From Selaginella tamariscina (lineage: Eukaryota > Streptophyta > Lycopodiopsida > Selaginellales > Selaginellaceae): 64,000 nt of DNA. Position 1 is the first letter of the stretch. Each line of letters opens with the position of its first letter. The notes beneath the pieces are model-generated. The model was not told the DNA's origin, did no database searches, and saw nothing but the letters and a program-made list of their open reading frames with translations. A program made the position numbers and the translations under genes. The stretch is taken from contig PUQB01000085.1 of assembly GCA_003024785.1 (NCBI GenBank), positions 360,501 to 424,500 of the forward strand. Reading direction: 5' to 3'. Below, one piece after another: positions 21,001 through 33,923 of the stretch.

Positions 21001-23924
21001 CTCCCTCCCTCTCCCTCCCTCTCCCTCTCTCTCTCCCCTTGCATATACACATGCATATTATATAGGACAAAGGAAAGAAGATTGTGATTGATGACGTAGG
21101 TACTACTTACTTCAAATATATATACACATACATACAGTGCCGGTGTTTGTTTTAGTTTTTGAATATATAATTAGTATGTTCGCGTTTCTTCTACAGCATT
21201 ATCCCAAATTGTATGTGTCATTATAACACATACAGACACACACACACATACGTGCTTTTTCATTTTAAATACAACGTAAAAGAGAATGCTATATTTTGTT
21301 TCCAGGTTGCATCCAATCTTCCCGCCAGACAGACACCAGTGCTAGTAAGTGATATTTCTATTTTAGTATACAGAGTATGCAGTGTGTAAACTCGTTATGT
21401 GTGTGTGTGAGAGAGAGAGAGAGATAGAGAGAGAGTCCTTAGTTTTCTAAACGTTAATGTAATATAATTCAGAGAGTAACTAGTAGTTTATATGTATGTA
21501 TGCATGTACGTGCATGAATTTGTAATATTCGATTTACAGAGGGGGTCAGGATCGACAAGCGTTTCACACGAGAATAAAGTACGTGTTTACTTTCACATGT
21601 GTTATAGAAGTATACATTGATATAGTATAGCATTATTACAGAATATGTGCATATCAAGAAATAGATGAAGCAGCAGCAAGAGCAATGCAGATATATACAT
21701 ATATACCAAAGACACACATGCACATTCACTTACACGCAGACATACATAATCATAGATTTAAATTATTCATACGAGTGCAGAGAGAGAGCATCGTGTATAT
21801 ACAATCACATATATACACATACTGTGTTGATATTACGTATAGAAGCAGTTATAAACTCGATGTATGTGGTGCAGTTTGTGACAGTACAAGCAGGGTGATG
21901 GTAACACACACACACACACATTAGTATCAGAAGAATACGAGTTTTACAGCACATACATAATTACATTTACATTGTGTATGCATAGGTCACATAATATTCA
22001 CACACACACACACATGCGCTTATTATAAGTATGCATACATCAGATACATGTACATACATAAGATCTGAAAATGTGTGTTCTGCGCGTCTGGTGGTTATGA
22101 TATAATGTTGGAGGTACCTGCTATAATAATTTTTACAATGAGGTGTGTGTGTGTGCATGTGTGTGATATCTCTCTCTATACCTTCATAGCACGATGCATA
22201 AAACACATATACAGCTAACTATACTCTTTATTATAGTCCAAGGCGAAGGTAGATGCACCAAGGACAACTCCGAGACCTCCAGCTCAGCAACCTAAGGTAT
22301 TTATGTAGCACATTGCTGCCTCCCTCCCTCTCTCTCTCTCTCTCACGATGCATAAACACATATACAGCTAACTATACTCTTTATTATAGTCCCAGGCGAA
22401 GGTAGATGCACCAAGGACAACTCCGAGACCTCCAGCTCAGCAACCTAAGGTATTTATGTAGCACATTGCTGCCTCCCTCCTTCTTCTCTCTCTCTCACGA
22501 TGCATAAAACACATATACAGCTAACTATACTCTTTATTATAGTCCCAGGCGAAGGTAGATGCACCAAGGGCAACTCCGAGACCTCCAGCTCAGCAACCTA
22601 GGGCAGCTCCAAGACCTCCAGATCAGCAATCTGAGGTATGCTCCCTCTATATTAAACATTATTTACGTAGATTGTATTGTGTTGTGCGTATGAGAAGTTT
22701 TCTTACATAGTACGAATATTTATAATATATAAGTTGTCTAAATACATCAATATATAATGGGTTTTTATTAGCTTATAATTCACTAAATCAAATAATAATC
22801 CATTCACCCGTTTCGTCACCCCGCATCACTCCTTGTAAAGTGTGCTACTGTATGTAAACGCATCGTGTATACATATACACTCACACTTCACACATATCCA
22901 CTAGCCTACATAAACGTACATCACTATGTGAATGCGTTGTGTTTATTAAGTAATGTTACTTTATTACCATGTTGGTCTAGCAGCGTTCGTCTGTATACGT
23001 GTACAACATAAATATGGCTGCATTAGATGCTAGTCGAAAAGTACATGCCCATATCCACATACAATATAGTAATATAGATACTATTACATGTGAAATATTC
23101 TTAAACCTTCCAGAGAAGTAATATAGAACCTTTTGACTACACACAACACACACAGAATACAATTTACACATTGGATATTACGTGGTTTTACAGCTACTAA
23201 TTACGTAATAGTTTATAGGATGTCATTTACCCGGGACAGTGTTTAAATTTGTCACTAGAGTTTTTACAAAATACATAAATGTTGCATCTATAATAATAAT
23301 ATGCTACAAATATTACACATATAATGTTTTCCTTTTCCTTTTTCCAGAAGAGGAGTACTCCGAAGGTAACCGCAAAAGGCAATGTGGAGCATCGGCCCAA
23401 TCGTACCAAAGTAGACAATCCTTTCGAACTTCTCTCTAAACTTGAGGCAAGTGGTTTTAACACAACACACACATACACACATATAAATACATAGAATCAA
23501 ACTATACCACAATTCCAACGTAAATATGTTAACAGGAAGAGGAGCCTCAGTTGCTACCACCTCAGCCGGCACCTCACCCAAGACGTCAGCACCCAAGACG
23601 TCAGCCGGCACCTAACCCAAGACGTCAGCCGCCTCCTCAGCCGGCACCTCAGCCTCAAGTGGAGCGCATGCCAGCTCTATCGGTAAGTTGTGGATGCGTG
23701 TGTGTATAGCATGTTCTTAACATGAGTTTTATTAATCCTAGCTATGGACGAGGCTTGCAGTACATTCTCTTGGGATTGGGATTTGCCTTTTAGCGTTGCT
23801 GTTGCTAGGTAAAAACCCCACACACACCAAACACACGCACACACCGACACACATCAACATACGCTATTACATATGTATGTTTAAAATTAATGCAGGCTTC
23901 GGTGTTCGTATCTGGTTCTTTTAG
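18036..23924 (+). CDS. Multi-microexon gene, disordered protein with C-terminal membrane segment
   Basis: Unrecognised gene inferred from a series of short open exons, each after a pyrimidine/AG acceptor and before a GT donor. Best supported, all phase 0: 19386-19442, 19612-19650, 20189-20224, 21066-21095 (DKGKKIVIDD), 21306-21344 (VASNLPARQTPVL), 21540-21578, 22237-22296, 22390-22449, 22543-22635, 23348-23446 (with NPFELLSKLE) and 23536-23682 (Pro/Arg/Gln-rich). The last two exons, 23742-23808 and 23896-23924, join in phase 1 and encode LAVHSLGIGICLLALLLLG, a hydrophobic helix, nine more residues and TAG. Exons 18885-19002, 19086-19128 and 19282-19325 join in frame to each other. ATG 18036 is a plausible start, but its join to the next exon, and that of 19282-19325 to 19386, is unresolved. 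Product: probably low-complexity, tail-anchored. Alternative: a decayed gene. Confidence 0.6.
22237..22635 (+). repeat. 153-bp exon-plus-intron unit in three tandem copies
   Basis: Exons 22237-22296, 22390-22449 and 22543-22635 start exactly 153 bp apart. Each begins SKAK or SQAKVDAPR and continues T(or A)TPRPPAQQP; the third is extended by an 11-residue variant of the same motif. The 93-bp introns between them, with CACGATGCATAAA and ACAGCTAACTATACTC, are duplicated too. All exons are a multiple of three, so the repeats add codons without changing frame. Confidence 0.92.
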
Positions 23925-24533
23925 TTTTGAGCCTTCGCGAAGTATATATGTACATTAACTTTTGCTAAATACCAATTTTGCTCACGGTGATTCTTGTAAT
24001 ACATATATGCATATAGCATACTCATATCTTGTTAAATATTAGCCGTCAGGTGTTTAATGAGCAAAAGTATAATAACAAGTAGGTTGTAGATATTCTAGCC
24101 CAAAATTAAATTAGTGTGATGTTTGTATTACTTAAGCCACATGTACAGGAGAAAGCTTAGATATGTAGTCTAAGTTGACCTGAATATACACTATATATAC
24201 CTCATACATGGACACACACACACACAATCCTAGTGGCTTGTATTTGTATACATATACGAATATGCATGCACACACATACATATACTTGTATGATTAACTT
24301 GATATATTAACGATTCATTACTATACACAATATGTGTGTGAGAGTGCAGATCCAAAAGTGTCACATAAACGCGTTGCTGTAAACCTATCTATATGTATGT
24401 ATTTATATATATACACCATAAACAAACATTAGTTTCTCTTTTATTAGTATCTTATCGGTAACATATGTAATTGATAATAAGTTACATATATATTATGAAC
24501 TCCTTGGTTAATGTTCTTGAATTAAAAATGTAG

Positions 24534-24592
<59 letters not shown>

Positions 24593-25284
24593 ATATATAT
24601 ATATATTATATATATATAACTATCAAATAAATTCATACACACCAAAAGAAATAAAGAATGATTAATTTTAAAGTAATATTATACCTTTTTGCTTAAATAC
24701 CTCAGGATCTCTCTCAAAGATGTAATAAAGATAGATAGTAAAGAAATATATTTTTCATTCGCACATGCATAGACACACACACACACATTTATACACATAC
24801 ATACATACATATATATATATAGTGAGAGAGAGAAACGTTGTGCTTAAGCACGTCTTGAGAAGTGAAAAATTAGCCAATGAAAACGAAGAAAATAATTAAA
24901 ATTATTATTAGCAAAAATTAGAAATGTCAAAGGTCCTAGTATTTCATGGCCCAACCACACGTAGACCCCTCTTCTCTTATTATAATCTCTCTCTCTCTCT
25001 CTCGTGGGTGTGTTACACACACATTGTAAGTACAAGTTATAAAAGCTATTATCTTAATGACTGAGATATATAAATACAGACACATGCATGTTGCATTATA
25101 CACACAAACACACATATATACGTATATCGTATCAACGTATGTTCATTACCTTTATACATACACACACAATATACATATATATAGACCTAATGACATAACT
25201 AAATATATGTATGAGTGTTGATTATATAAAATTAACATAGTTTATATCTGTAGTTAACAATGAACATCTAGATGCTAACTCAGA
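23925..25284. other. AT-rich region without a gene
   Basis: Microsatellites and AT-rich DNA only. The ORF at 24844-25035 on the minus strand is low complexity. Confidence 0.55.
24535..24620. repeat. (CT)n-(TA)n microsatellite
   Basis: About 40 bp of alternating CT followed directly by about 45 bp of TA-rich repeat. Confidence 0.95.
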
Positions 25285-25938
25285 AGCCGACGTAATGTCA
25301 ACGTGTACATGTCGTCCATGTGTCACCTGAAGATCGAGTGATCAAGAAATGGGTCCATAGGTGGTTTGTACTATATATATATGTGTGTGTGTAAAAGAAA
25401 AAAAGCAGTCATTGTGTTATACGTAGCCACACGCACATGCTACATGTTGGTGTTGGTATATGCTTGTATATGATGACAGCCCCAAGCAGAATCCTCAGTT
25501 AGCCTGTTACAGGTATTCAAAATACACATGCACAAACGTGCACACTCAGATATACGTGTACACGCACACGTATTATACATACACACGTATGCATAAGTCT
25601 ACTACTATTAAGTAGTCGTGCATGTTGAGCGGCCTGAAGCAAAGCCAACAGATCATTCTGAAGAAGACTCTGATGATCAACCAACTTCGTCTTCTACCAT
25701 CAATTTCTCTCTCTCTCTCTCTCTCTCACCTTGCATATACACATGCATAGTATATAGGACAGATTGTAATTGATGAAGATCCACCTGATAAGGTACTACT
25801 TATATTCAAACATATATATAACATCCAACCAAAGCCACCTACACAGGTGCGTGCGTGCGTGCCTATGTGTGAGTGTTCTAATTATTTCGTGAACCTTTGA
25901 CATGGGAACGGATTAACAGCTCAGGGTACAACCATATG
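25285..25938 (+). pseudogene. Degenerate partial copy of microexon-gene exons
   Basis: Three segments resemble exons of the gene at 18,036-23,924, in altered order. About 25285-25365 resembles exon 18885-19002. 25757-25792 (QIVIDEDPPDK, after TATAG and before GTACTACTT) resembles exon 21066-21095 and its flanks. 25889-25938 (GTGAACCTTTGACATGGGAAC, then GTAAGAAG) resembles exon 19386-19442. A further possible exon, 25480-25512 (PQAESSVSLLQ), has good splice sites. No start, stop or continuous frame is visible, so this is probably a duplicated fragment. Confidence 0.5.
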
Positions 25939-27198
25939 GTAAGAAGATAATACAACCATACGCACCTTCGTACTTGCATACATAAGTAAGCACATTCTGT
26001 TTATATATGACTTTAATATTGAGATCTTATTTAACTAGTAAAGCTCCAAACAACGTGGGCTTGAAGACATATGATTGCAATTTTTGATATTCCACATATT
26101 ATAAGATATACTATATATACAAATTATATTTTATTTCAGAATTGGGGTCCAAAGCTAAATAAAACCTAAATTTTAGGAAAATGTGATGTCACACAGCAAA
26201 TTTTAAATCACACGTAAACATTAATAATAAATAACATGACGATGACACCATGTTGTACATGTTTTTATCGTTAAATGAAATAGTTAATAAACTACTTAAT
26301 GGCTATTGTTTCGTGGTTAATAAAGTAACCCATACATGTGTGTTTTTATTTTCACTAACCGAGTTTTTTTAGTTTTTAAAAAATTTGAAAAAACTTTTGA
26401 TAACGAGTAAGTTTACATGGTGAATTATCATTGTTAATGAAGTGAGATTGAACTATAGTGGATATATCTAAAATATTCACCTTTTCATATGAGTTGAGCC
26501 TATAAAGCTTATGTCTTTCTTAAAATTAAACCTAGGGTGATGTGTTATCTAATGCATTTAATAAACTCATTAATTGAATTTAAATGATTAAATAGTCCAT
26601 ATCTTATTAAGTAAAATTATTTAATTATCATTTTGGTTGTTAACTTGTGTAAACACTCCAAATTGTTAAATTCAAACTTTAGTAATTAAATATATAAGAA
26701 CACACAAGATTGCTCTAAAGAAATAATAGAACTTATATCAATAAGAGCAATAATATAAATATTATTAATGAAAACTTGTAATTCTCTTTTGAATATTCTC
26801 AAAGTTTGATGTATAAAGACAACAAAATGAAGAACCAAGAAATTAAAAAAAGTGTTGTGTGTTTTTTTAGTTAACATGCCTATTCATTTTTTTGTTTCCT
26901 ATGTGATATCTATTGAAGTAACTTGGATGCTCCATGTTGCATTGGTGTACTTGCAAGGACATGCATCATAAATGTTGGGGTAAACACTCATCTAAGGAGG
27001 AGCGATCAAGAGTTTGGTTATCCCTTTTCTTTTGGGGGAACAATGTTCATAAGCATATCATAAAATCTCAACTATGATATGGAGTTTTTCAGTAATTAAT
27101 ATGTATGATAAGAACACTACAAGTTCAATATAAAAACCATTGTCGTTCTTGATCATAATTGTCAAAGTTTTGACTCAAATGTTCAACACGTAGCAACA
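25939..27198. other. AT-rich intergenic DNA
   Basis: No coding or repeat structure seen. Confidence 0.55.
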
Positions 27199-27203
27199 AC
27201 GTG

Positions 27204-30200
27204 TGTCAGAGTTTTAACCCATATGGCTGCCAAGTGGCCATTCGGCATCTACCCTGTGTGAGCAACGCTAAGTTTCTTAGAACAACCCCAATGACCCCTA
27301 GGGTTAGACTCTAATGCCCAAGTGGACAGGAGACTTAGGGTTTAGCTTAAGTCTCCCTAGAATGTCTGCCCCCAGAACCCTTGAGGGATAACCCTAGTTG
27401 ACTTAGGGTCTTACCCTAAAGACCTAGACATGCTCATGCCCTAACCCCCAAAGGAGACATGTGTTCCACACATACCCCTTGAGAGAGCTAAGGCATCATC
27501 ACTTACCCCTTAAGGAATCACCCTCATCCGGGAGTATAACCCCTTTAGGGCGACAAGGGGTACCCTAAACCATGACTAACCCCTAAGGGTTTGAGTGGCC
27601 AAGTTATACCCTAGACCTAGGGCTAGTACTTAGTGAGGACACGAGTGTGCGCCGTAGGCGGACACGAGTGTTTTAATAAGCAAACTCCCTAAGGCTAGGT
27701 TTGAGATAACCCTAAGCACATGACCTTGCGAGTGCCTCACGAAAGGGCTCCTGCTAACATGTTTAGGTTGTTCAACCTTGAATTCCAAGGAGAACACTCC
27801 CCTAGCCAAGTGTGCCAAAGCATACCTAGTTATGAGCCTAACCTCCTTTGAGCGGATGCCCAAGGCTTAGCACCCTAGCGCAAGCATAAGCATGCATGTT
27901 GGCTAGAGTATCCAACCCTTGGCGACAAAACCCATGACACAACCCCAAAGGGCATGCCTTGGGCTTTGTATCGCGCGACGTTTAGCCCAGTGTCACATCT
28001 CCATGTGACACTACCTTCCATGATGTGGGCTATTATGCCATAGCCCTTTAAGATTCGAGAGTTGCACCAAGTGCCACAAACGTGGCCCCTAAATGCCAAC
28101 TCTAAAACCCCTCAATTATCCCTCAAGACTCGGTAAGGAAACCCTTGTCAATCAAGAACCCACAACTGTTAGAGTTTTAACCCAAAGGGCTAACACGTGG
28201 CTTGCAACACGTGGTGCACGTGGTGTGAGCACCAATGCGCTGCTAAATTGTCACGCCAAGAACACCCAACGACTCCTAGGGTTAGACTCTAATTGCCCAA
28301 GTGGACAGAGACTTAGGGTTTAGCCTAAGTCTCCCTAGAATGTCTGCCCCCAGAACCCTTGAGGGATAACCCTAATTGACTTAGGGTTTAGCCTAAGTCT
28401 CCCTAGAGTGTCTACTCCCAAACCCTTGAGGGATAACCCTAGCTGACTTAGGGTCTTGCCTAGAAGACCTAGACAGGCTCATGCCCTCCCCATCAAGGAG
28501 AGTGTGTTCCACACATACCCGTGACAGAGCTAAGGCATCGTCACTTACCCCTTAAGGAATCACCCTCATCCGGGAGTACAACCCCTTTGGGCAACAAGGG
28601 GTACCTGAACCACGACTAACCCTAAGGGTTTTGAGTAGCCAAGTCATACCCTAGACCTAGGGTTAATATTAATGAGGACACGAGTGTGCGTCGTAGGCGG
28701 ACATGAGTGTTCTGCTAAGCAAACTCCCTAAGGTTAGGTTTGGGATAACCCTAAGCACATGACCTTGCAAGTGCCTCATGAAAGGGCTTATGCTAATGAG
28801 CTTAGGTTGTTCAACCTCTGGATTCCAAGGAGAACACTCCCCTAGCCAAGTGTGTCAAAGCACACCTAGTTATGAACCTAAACCTCCCTTGAGCGGATGC
28901 CCAAGGCTTAGCACCCTAGTGCAAGCACAAGCATGTTGTTTGCTAAAGTATCCAACCCCTTGGCGACAAGCCCATGACATAACCCCAAAGGGCGTGCCTC
29001 GGGCGTTGTACCATGTGACGTTTAGCCCAGTGTCACATCTCCATGTGACACTGCCTTCCGATGTGGGCTATCATGCCATAGCCCTTAGATTCAAGAGTTG
29101 CACCAAGTGCCACAAACGTGGCTCCTAAATGCCAACTCTAGAACCCTCAATACCCTCAGAAGAAAGTAATGAACCTGTCAAACAAGATCCCACGACAGTT
29201 GGACAAGGACACGGATGTGCCTTGCTTGGCGTGAGTGCTACACCTAGCTTGACGTGGAGGAGGAGGCTGGAGACAAGCCTCAACCTCTGCCTCTTGGAAC
29301 GTGCATTCCGACAAGACCTCCCAGGCATGGATTCGCCAACGTTAAGGGTAAGCTACCCCGAAGGTGGGACGTACCCCTGGCATCTGGAAGTTAGGGCGGC
29401 ACAACAGAGGGTTGTGCCTTGACGACACAAGCTAGAGCTTGCACCGGGAGAAGAGTAACGAGCTCAGTCATGAACCCAGGAACCCTCACTCCTATATACT
29501 ACCTTATTTATGTGACAGAGGCCCCCCCCCTGTTTTCCTGTTTACATAAGTGGGCTAGCACTGAAATCTCATTCCCAGAGGGAACATACTTGGTGAGTTA
29601 TCCATCGACCCCTAAACCCTAACCTGTCAAACCTGGGGGTATTTCTAAGCATATCCGACATGCCGAACTCACCGGAACTAGCCATTAATCCAACCGGGAC
29701 ACGGAAAACCAAGGTAAGAGTTTTCTAGATGGAAGTGCTAGCTTCGCCCAGAGTTTCTTGCAAATACCTAATGACACCCCGGCCGGACCATCACTAGATA
29801 TCCAAGTGCACTAAGCGGGCCTGTTTCTTCTACACCTAGGGCTTATCAACATAGTACAGTAGGTAACAACAGTCAACGTCCAAAGTAAAGGGTTGAGTCA
29901 TAGTAAAAACTATGACAACAACCACAGTTGGACAAGGACATGAACGTGCCCTGGTTAGCTGTGAGTGTTGCTCTTAGCTTGATGTGGAGGAGGAGGTTGG
30001 AGACAAGCCTCAACCTCTGTTTCTTGGAATGTGCATCCCGATAAGTCCTCCCATGCATGGATTCACCAACGTTAAGGGTAAGCTACCCGAAGGTGGGACG
30101 TACCCCTGTCGTCTGGAAGTTAGGGCGGCACAACAGAGGGTTGTACCTTAACGACACAAGCTGAAGCTTGCACTGGCAGAAGAGCAACGAACTCAATCAT

Positions 30201-30702
30201 GAACCCAGGAGCTCTCCTACATATACTCTACCTTATTTATGTGACAGAGCCCCACCCCCCTCCCCTCTTTTCCTGTATGTGTAAGTGGGTTGGCACTGAA
30301 TTTTAGCCCCTTAGATAAATTAACAATATGAGCCTATAACTCACCCTTACTCCTACCCCTAAACCCTACCCAAGAGGGTGGGGGTTTTAGGGCGTGGGTT
30401 AGGGCAACCCTAGGGTTAGGTCAACCCTAGGGGTGTTCCTAACCCTACTTAACATGCCGAACTCATCTGCAAAGACCAATCAGCCTATTTGGGATGTCAA
30501 AATTGGGGGTGGGTTTCTAAAAGGTAAGTTCTAGCTTCGTTTAGAGTTTTCTGCAAATACCTAATGACACCCGGCCAAACCATCACCAGATACCTTAAGT
30601 GGACCTGTTTTCTACTACATCTAGGGTCCATCAACATAGTACAGTAGGTAACAATAGTCAACGTCCAAAGTAAAGGGTTGAATCATAGTAAAAACTATGA
30701 CA
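27204..30702 (-). repeat. Solo LTR (outer), interrupted by a second solo LTR
   Basis: An LTR of about 1.74 kb, TGTCATAG (minus strand, from 30702) to CTCTGACA, split at 28161-28166 by the copy at 28167-29917. Flanks are ACGTG (27199-27203) and ATGTG (30703-30707), a target-site duplication with one transition. No internal element sequence is present, so it is a solo LTR formed by recombination. The ORFs inside it are LTR shadows. Confidence 0.85.
28167..29917 (-). repeat. Solo LTR (inner) inside a same-family LTR
   Basis: 1,751 bp, plus-strand TGTTAGAG to CTATGACA, flanked by a perfect ACAAC duplication (28162-28166 and 29918-29922). The outer LTR reads continuously across the pair of flanks (CCCACAAC then CACAGTTGGACAAGG), as the related copy at 55,500-56,665 does. 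Confidence 0.92.
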
Positions 30703-33700
30703 ATGTGATTGTTAAAGTGATCATCTGATGTCATCAACATGTGTAAGGAATGTTAAATCTTCTCAAATAACCCCAAAAGTTTGACTTAGATTGGCTAGTC
30801 CCACACTTATTAAGTTTTAACTTAACCATTTGCTTACCTCTTAACCCTACCCCAAGGGGTAGAGGTTAGGTCAACCTTATGAGTGTTTCTAATCATATCC
30901 GACATGTCGATCTTATCAGAACCAACCAAAAATTTAACTAAGACAAAAAAACAAGAAAAGAGTTTTAATGGATATGTTTCCTACTACATTTAAGTCCATC
31001 AACATATTTTAATAAATAACTTTCAAATTAAAGAATGGTCATGATAAAAACTATGATAATAACTAACACTATTAATGTGAATAGATTTTACTTTTATGAT
31101 AATTAAACCAGTTAGGTTAGAGGATTGATGGATTTTAAGAATGATGGTTATACTCAAGGAGTTAATTCGAAATATTGAACCTTGTCATAAACCATTAGAA
31201 TATGCTACTATGATGTTAATGTCAATGTCAAAATATACCTTAAAATATTTTAAAAACATTTAATGCACAATAAGTTGTTCATTAAATGTTACATACTACA
31301 AACAGCTACACAATCAAGATGTTAATGTATCTAAGAGTTGGTGGTTTAGATCATACATGGGAATTAATGATGCATATGAATTTTTGAGAGTCAAGTAAAA
31401 GAAGTTGAGATTATATTTTTAATATTCTGATTTAACATAAGCTATTGATTGTTCTTGTGTTTAATTAGTTTCACTTTTATTATTTTTCATTTTTTTTTTG
31501 TATTTATATATTTTGTTTGTAACTTTAGCCCTAATAATTTGAACTAAAGTATTTTAAAATTAAATTAAATTTTAGATGCACAATGGTAATCACCATGGTA
31601 AATCATAAGGACTATAATTAAATGCTTTTTAAATTGAATTGTTTATGTATCAAGTTCACAAGTTTGGAACAAATAAATCAACAAGTTGTGATAAAAAATG
31701 AAAGGTTAATGAACGAGAAAATACAAATCACTAACATAACATAATAAAATGGTCAAAAGCTAATGAGGCAAGTGAATGAATTCTCATAACAAGTATGACA
31801 ATTAAAAAGTAAGTCTTTAAGTTTGGGCACTCACAAGCCTAAGGTTAATTTATTAAAGGTTAAGAAAAGTTCAACGAAACAAGATTTTAATTTTGGGAGT
31901 TTATAAACTACATATGCTTAATTATCTACTTTAATAACTAGTCAAATGTACTACATAATCATAGTTCACTCCTCTTTTAGAGAAAATTTTCCTTTTTAGA
32001 AAAAAAAAATTTTGGAAAATTTTAAGATTTATCCAAAATAACCATCTTGTATTTGTTTATGCTTATAAGTTTTGTCACTTGGTGTGTGATATACCATGGG
32101 ATAAGGAAAACTAGTTTCAACATAAATTACAATGATGTTAAAAACTTTTTTCTAACATTTCATGAGTGTTACCAATGCTATTATTATTTCGTGGAATAAT
32201 TAATTATATATATATTAGGTATCTTGATTGAGACTTATCACTATTGATAATATAGATGGTAGTTCATGCCCCAGTTATAGTCATAGGTTCAATTCTAGTT
32301 TTCATAAAGTGCAAGACAAACTAAATTTAACATTATTGACCTTTAACTACATTCAATAAGTAACGTAATAAGACTAGTGATTTGTGCCTTTATTGTGGTG
32401 GCCATGATAAAAAATAATTAATTATATAAACAAGCAAAGTGTTGATTTACATCCATTTCAAGAATCTTAAATATCATGATTCTTACTTGGTGAAATTACT
32501 TGACCCAAGTAAATCATGTTCACTTAGTTAAATAATATAAAAACCCTTCTCATAACACCACTTAACTCTTAGTTTTTATGTCTAAGGGGAGAGGGATAAT
32601 ACTATGATATTAAGTTATTAAGTAAAAATAATAATTTTGAGGTTTTTAACAAGTTTATTAAGTAAAAATAATAATTTTGAGGTTTTTAACAAGTTTAATA
32701 AATAAGTTGTTCAATAGTCATTTATTTGAATAAACCCAAACATGAAATGGAGAAGTATTACAAAATGTTAATTTCTCTTAAATTTTAAAGGTAACACTTA
32801 TTTTTTAAATTGTGACTTTATTTACATTATACAATTAAAAAAGATTTCTTATAATATGCCATATTTAGTCATGGATTTTCAACTAATTACACTAGGTGTT
32901 GTTGTTTAGAAGTCAAAACTTATATAGATCACATTAGGAAATAACAATCTTCTTTAACATATGTAATAATTTCAAGTACCATATTACATTTGACGTACCA
33001 TGGTTTACCCAAACATTAATTAATAAAAATGGTGTTTTAATTATTAAAAAATTGTATTTTAAGCCTCAAATGTGTCAATATTATTCCTTAAAAGAGTATG
33101 GTAAGCATAATCCTTTATTAATCTTTGTTACGGCATAACAAAGACCAATAAAGTCTATTATTTAAATTTGTTAATTTCATTAATGTATTTGATAAAGTTA
33201 AATTAATAAGTTTTTAAAACATCATCTTTACGATTGTCCTAATAATTTTATGAAATAAATCTAACTTTTCTAGGTCTAATTTATGCATTCTATCGTGTGG
33301 AACTTCAGGCCTTACTATTGTATTAAGAAAAATATACTTAACAAGTTGGTTTAACATTTTAAATTTTTATTATGTGTCTTCATTCTTTTCATTAAATAAA
33401 ATCATTTATTATTATGGGTTCAACAAGATCACTATATATAATTGATTAATATATAATCTTTTATAGCATTTATAAAGAACCAAGTAGTTCACAAAATTGA
33501 CATTAAAGGCATAAGGGACGAATGAAAGATTACGTTTTGCACACAATATAGGCATTTTTAATATATGACGATACTGTTTGGTCTTATTAATGCATCGGTT
33601 GATACTTTTATATTTGTTCATAAACGTGTTGTTAGTGGTTTTTTAGAACTATAAAAGTATGTTTACATATATTATAAAAGTTACAAAATTTAGTTCATAC

Positions 33701-33923
33701 ACCAATCTAAATCATTCTTAATAACTTCTTGTAGCGTTAAAATATATTATGGGTATTTACTACTATTATCTTATACAATAAAAGACTAGGTATGTGATCA
33801 GTAAGTGACTGTTGTTTGTTACTTGAGAACGTGTAGGTTATTAATACTTGAAACATAAATGTGTGTGTTTTCAATATAAAAAGTACAAATTTCTTCCTTA
33901 ATACCTAACCCTACTATTCAATT
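30703..33923. other. AT-rich DNA without a recognisable gene
   Basis: Only chance ORFs. A 40-bp direct duplication lies at 32615-32694. Confidence 0.55.
32615..32694. repeat. 40-bp tandem duplication
   Basis: TTATTAAGTAAAAATAATAA...TTTAACAAG occurs twice in a row. Confidence 0.93.

Noticed and set aside
22190-22560. CRISPR-like direct repeats
   Set aside because: The 153-bp repeats are exon-intron units of a eukaryotic gene with coding periodicity.
19105-25035. Cys/Tyr/His-rich ORFs of 60-107 codons
   Set aside because: Products of TA/CA/GT microsatellite introns; no similarity and no supporting context.
27630-29328. Several 60-116-codon ORFs on both strands
   Set aside because: They lie wholly within the two solo LTRs, recur in both LTR copies with frame differences, and encode nothing recognisable.
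30703-33923. A hidden gene in the long AT-rich gap
   Set aside because: No conserved motif, exon series or tRNA-like structure was found on either strand.
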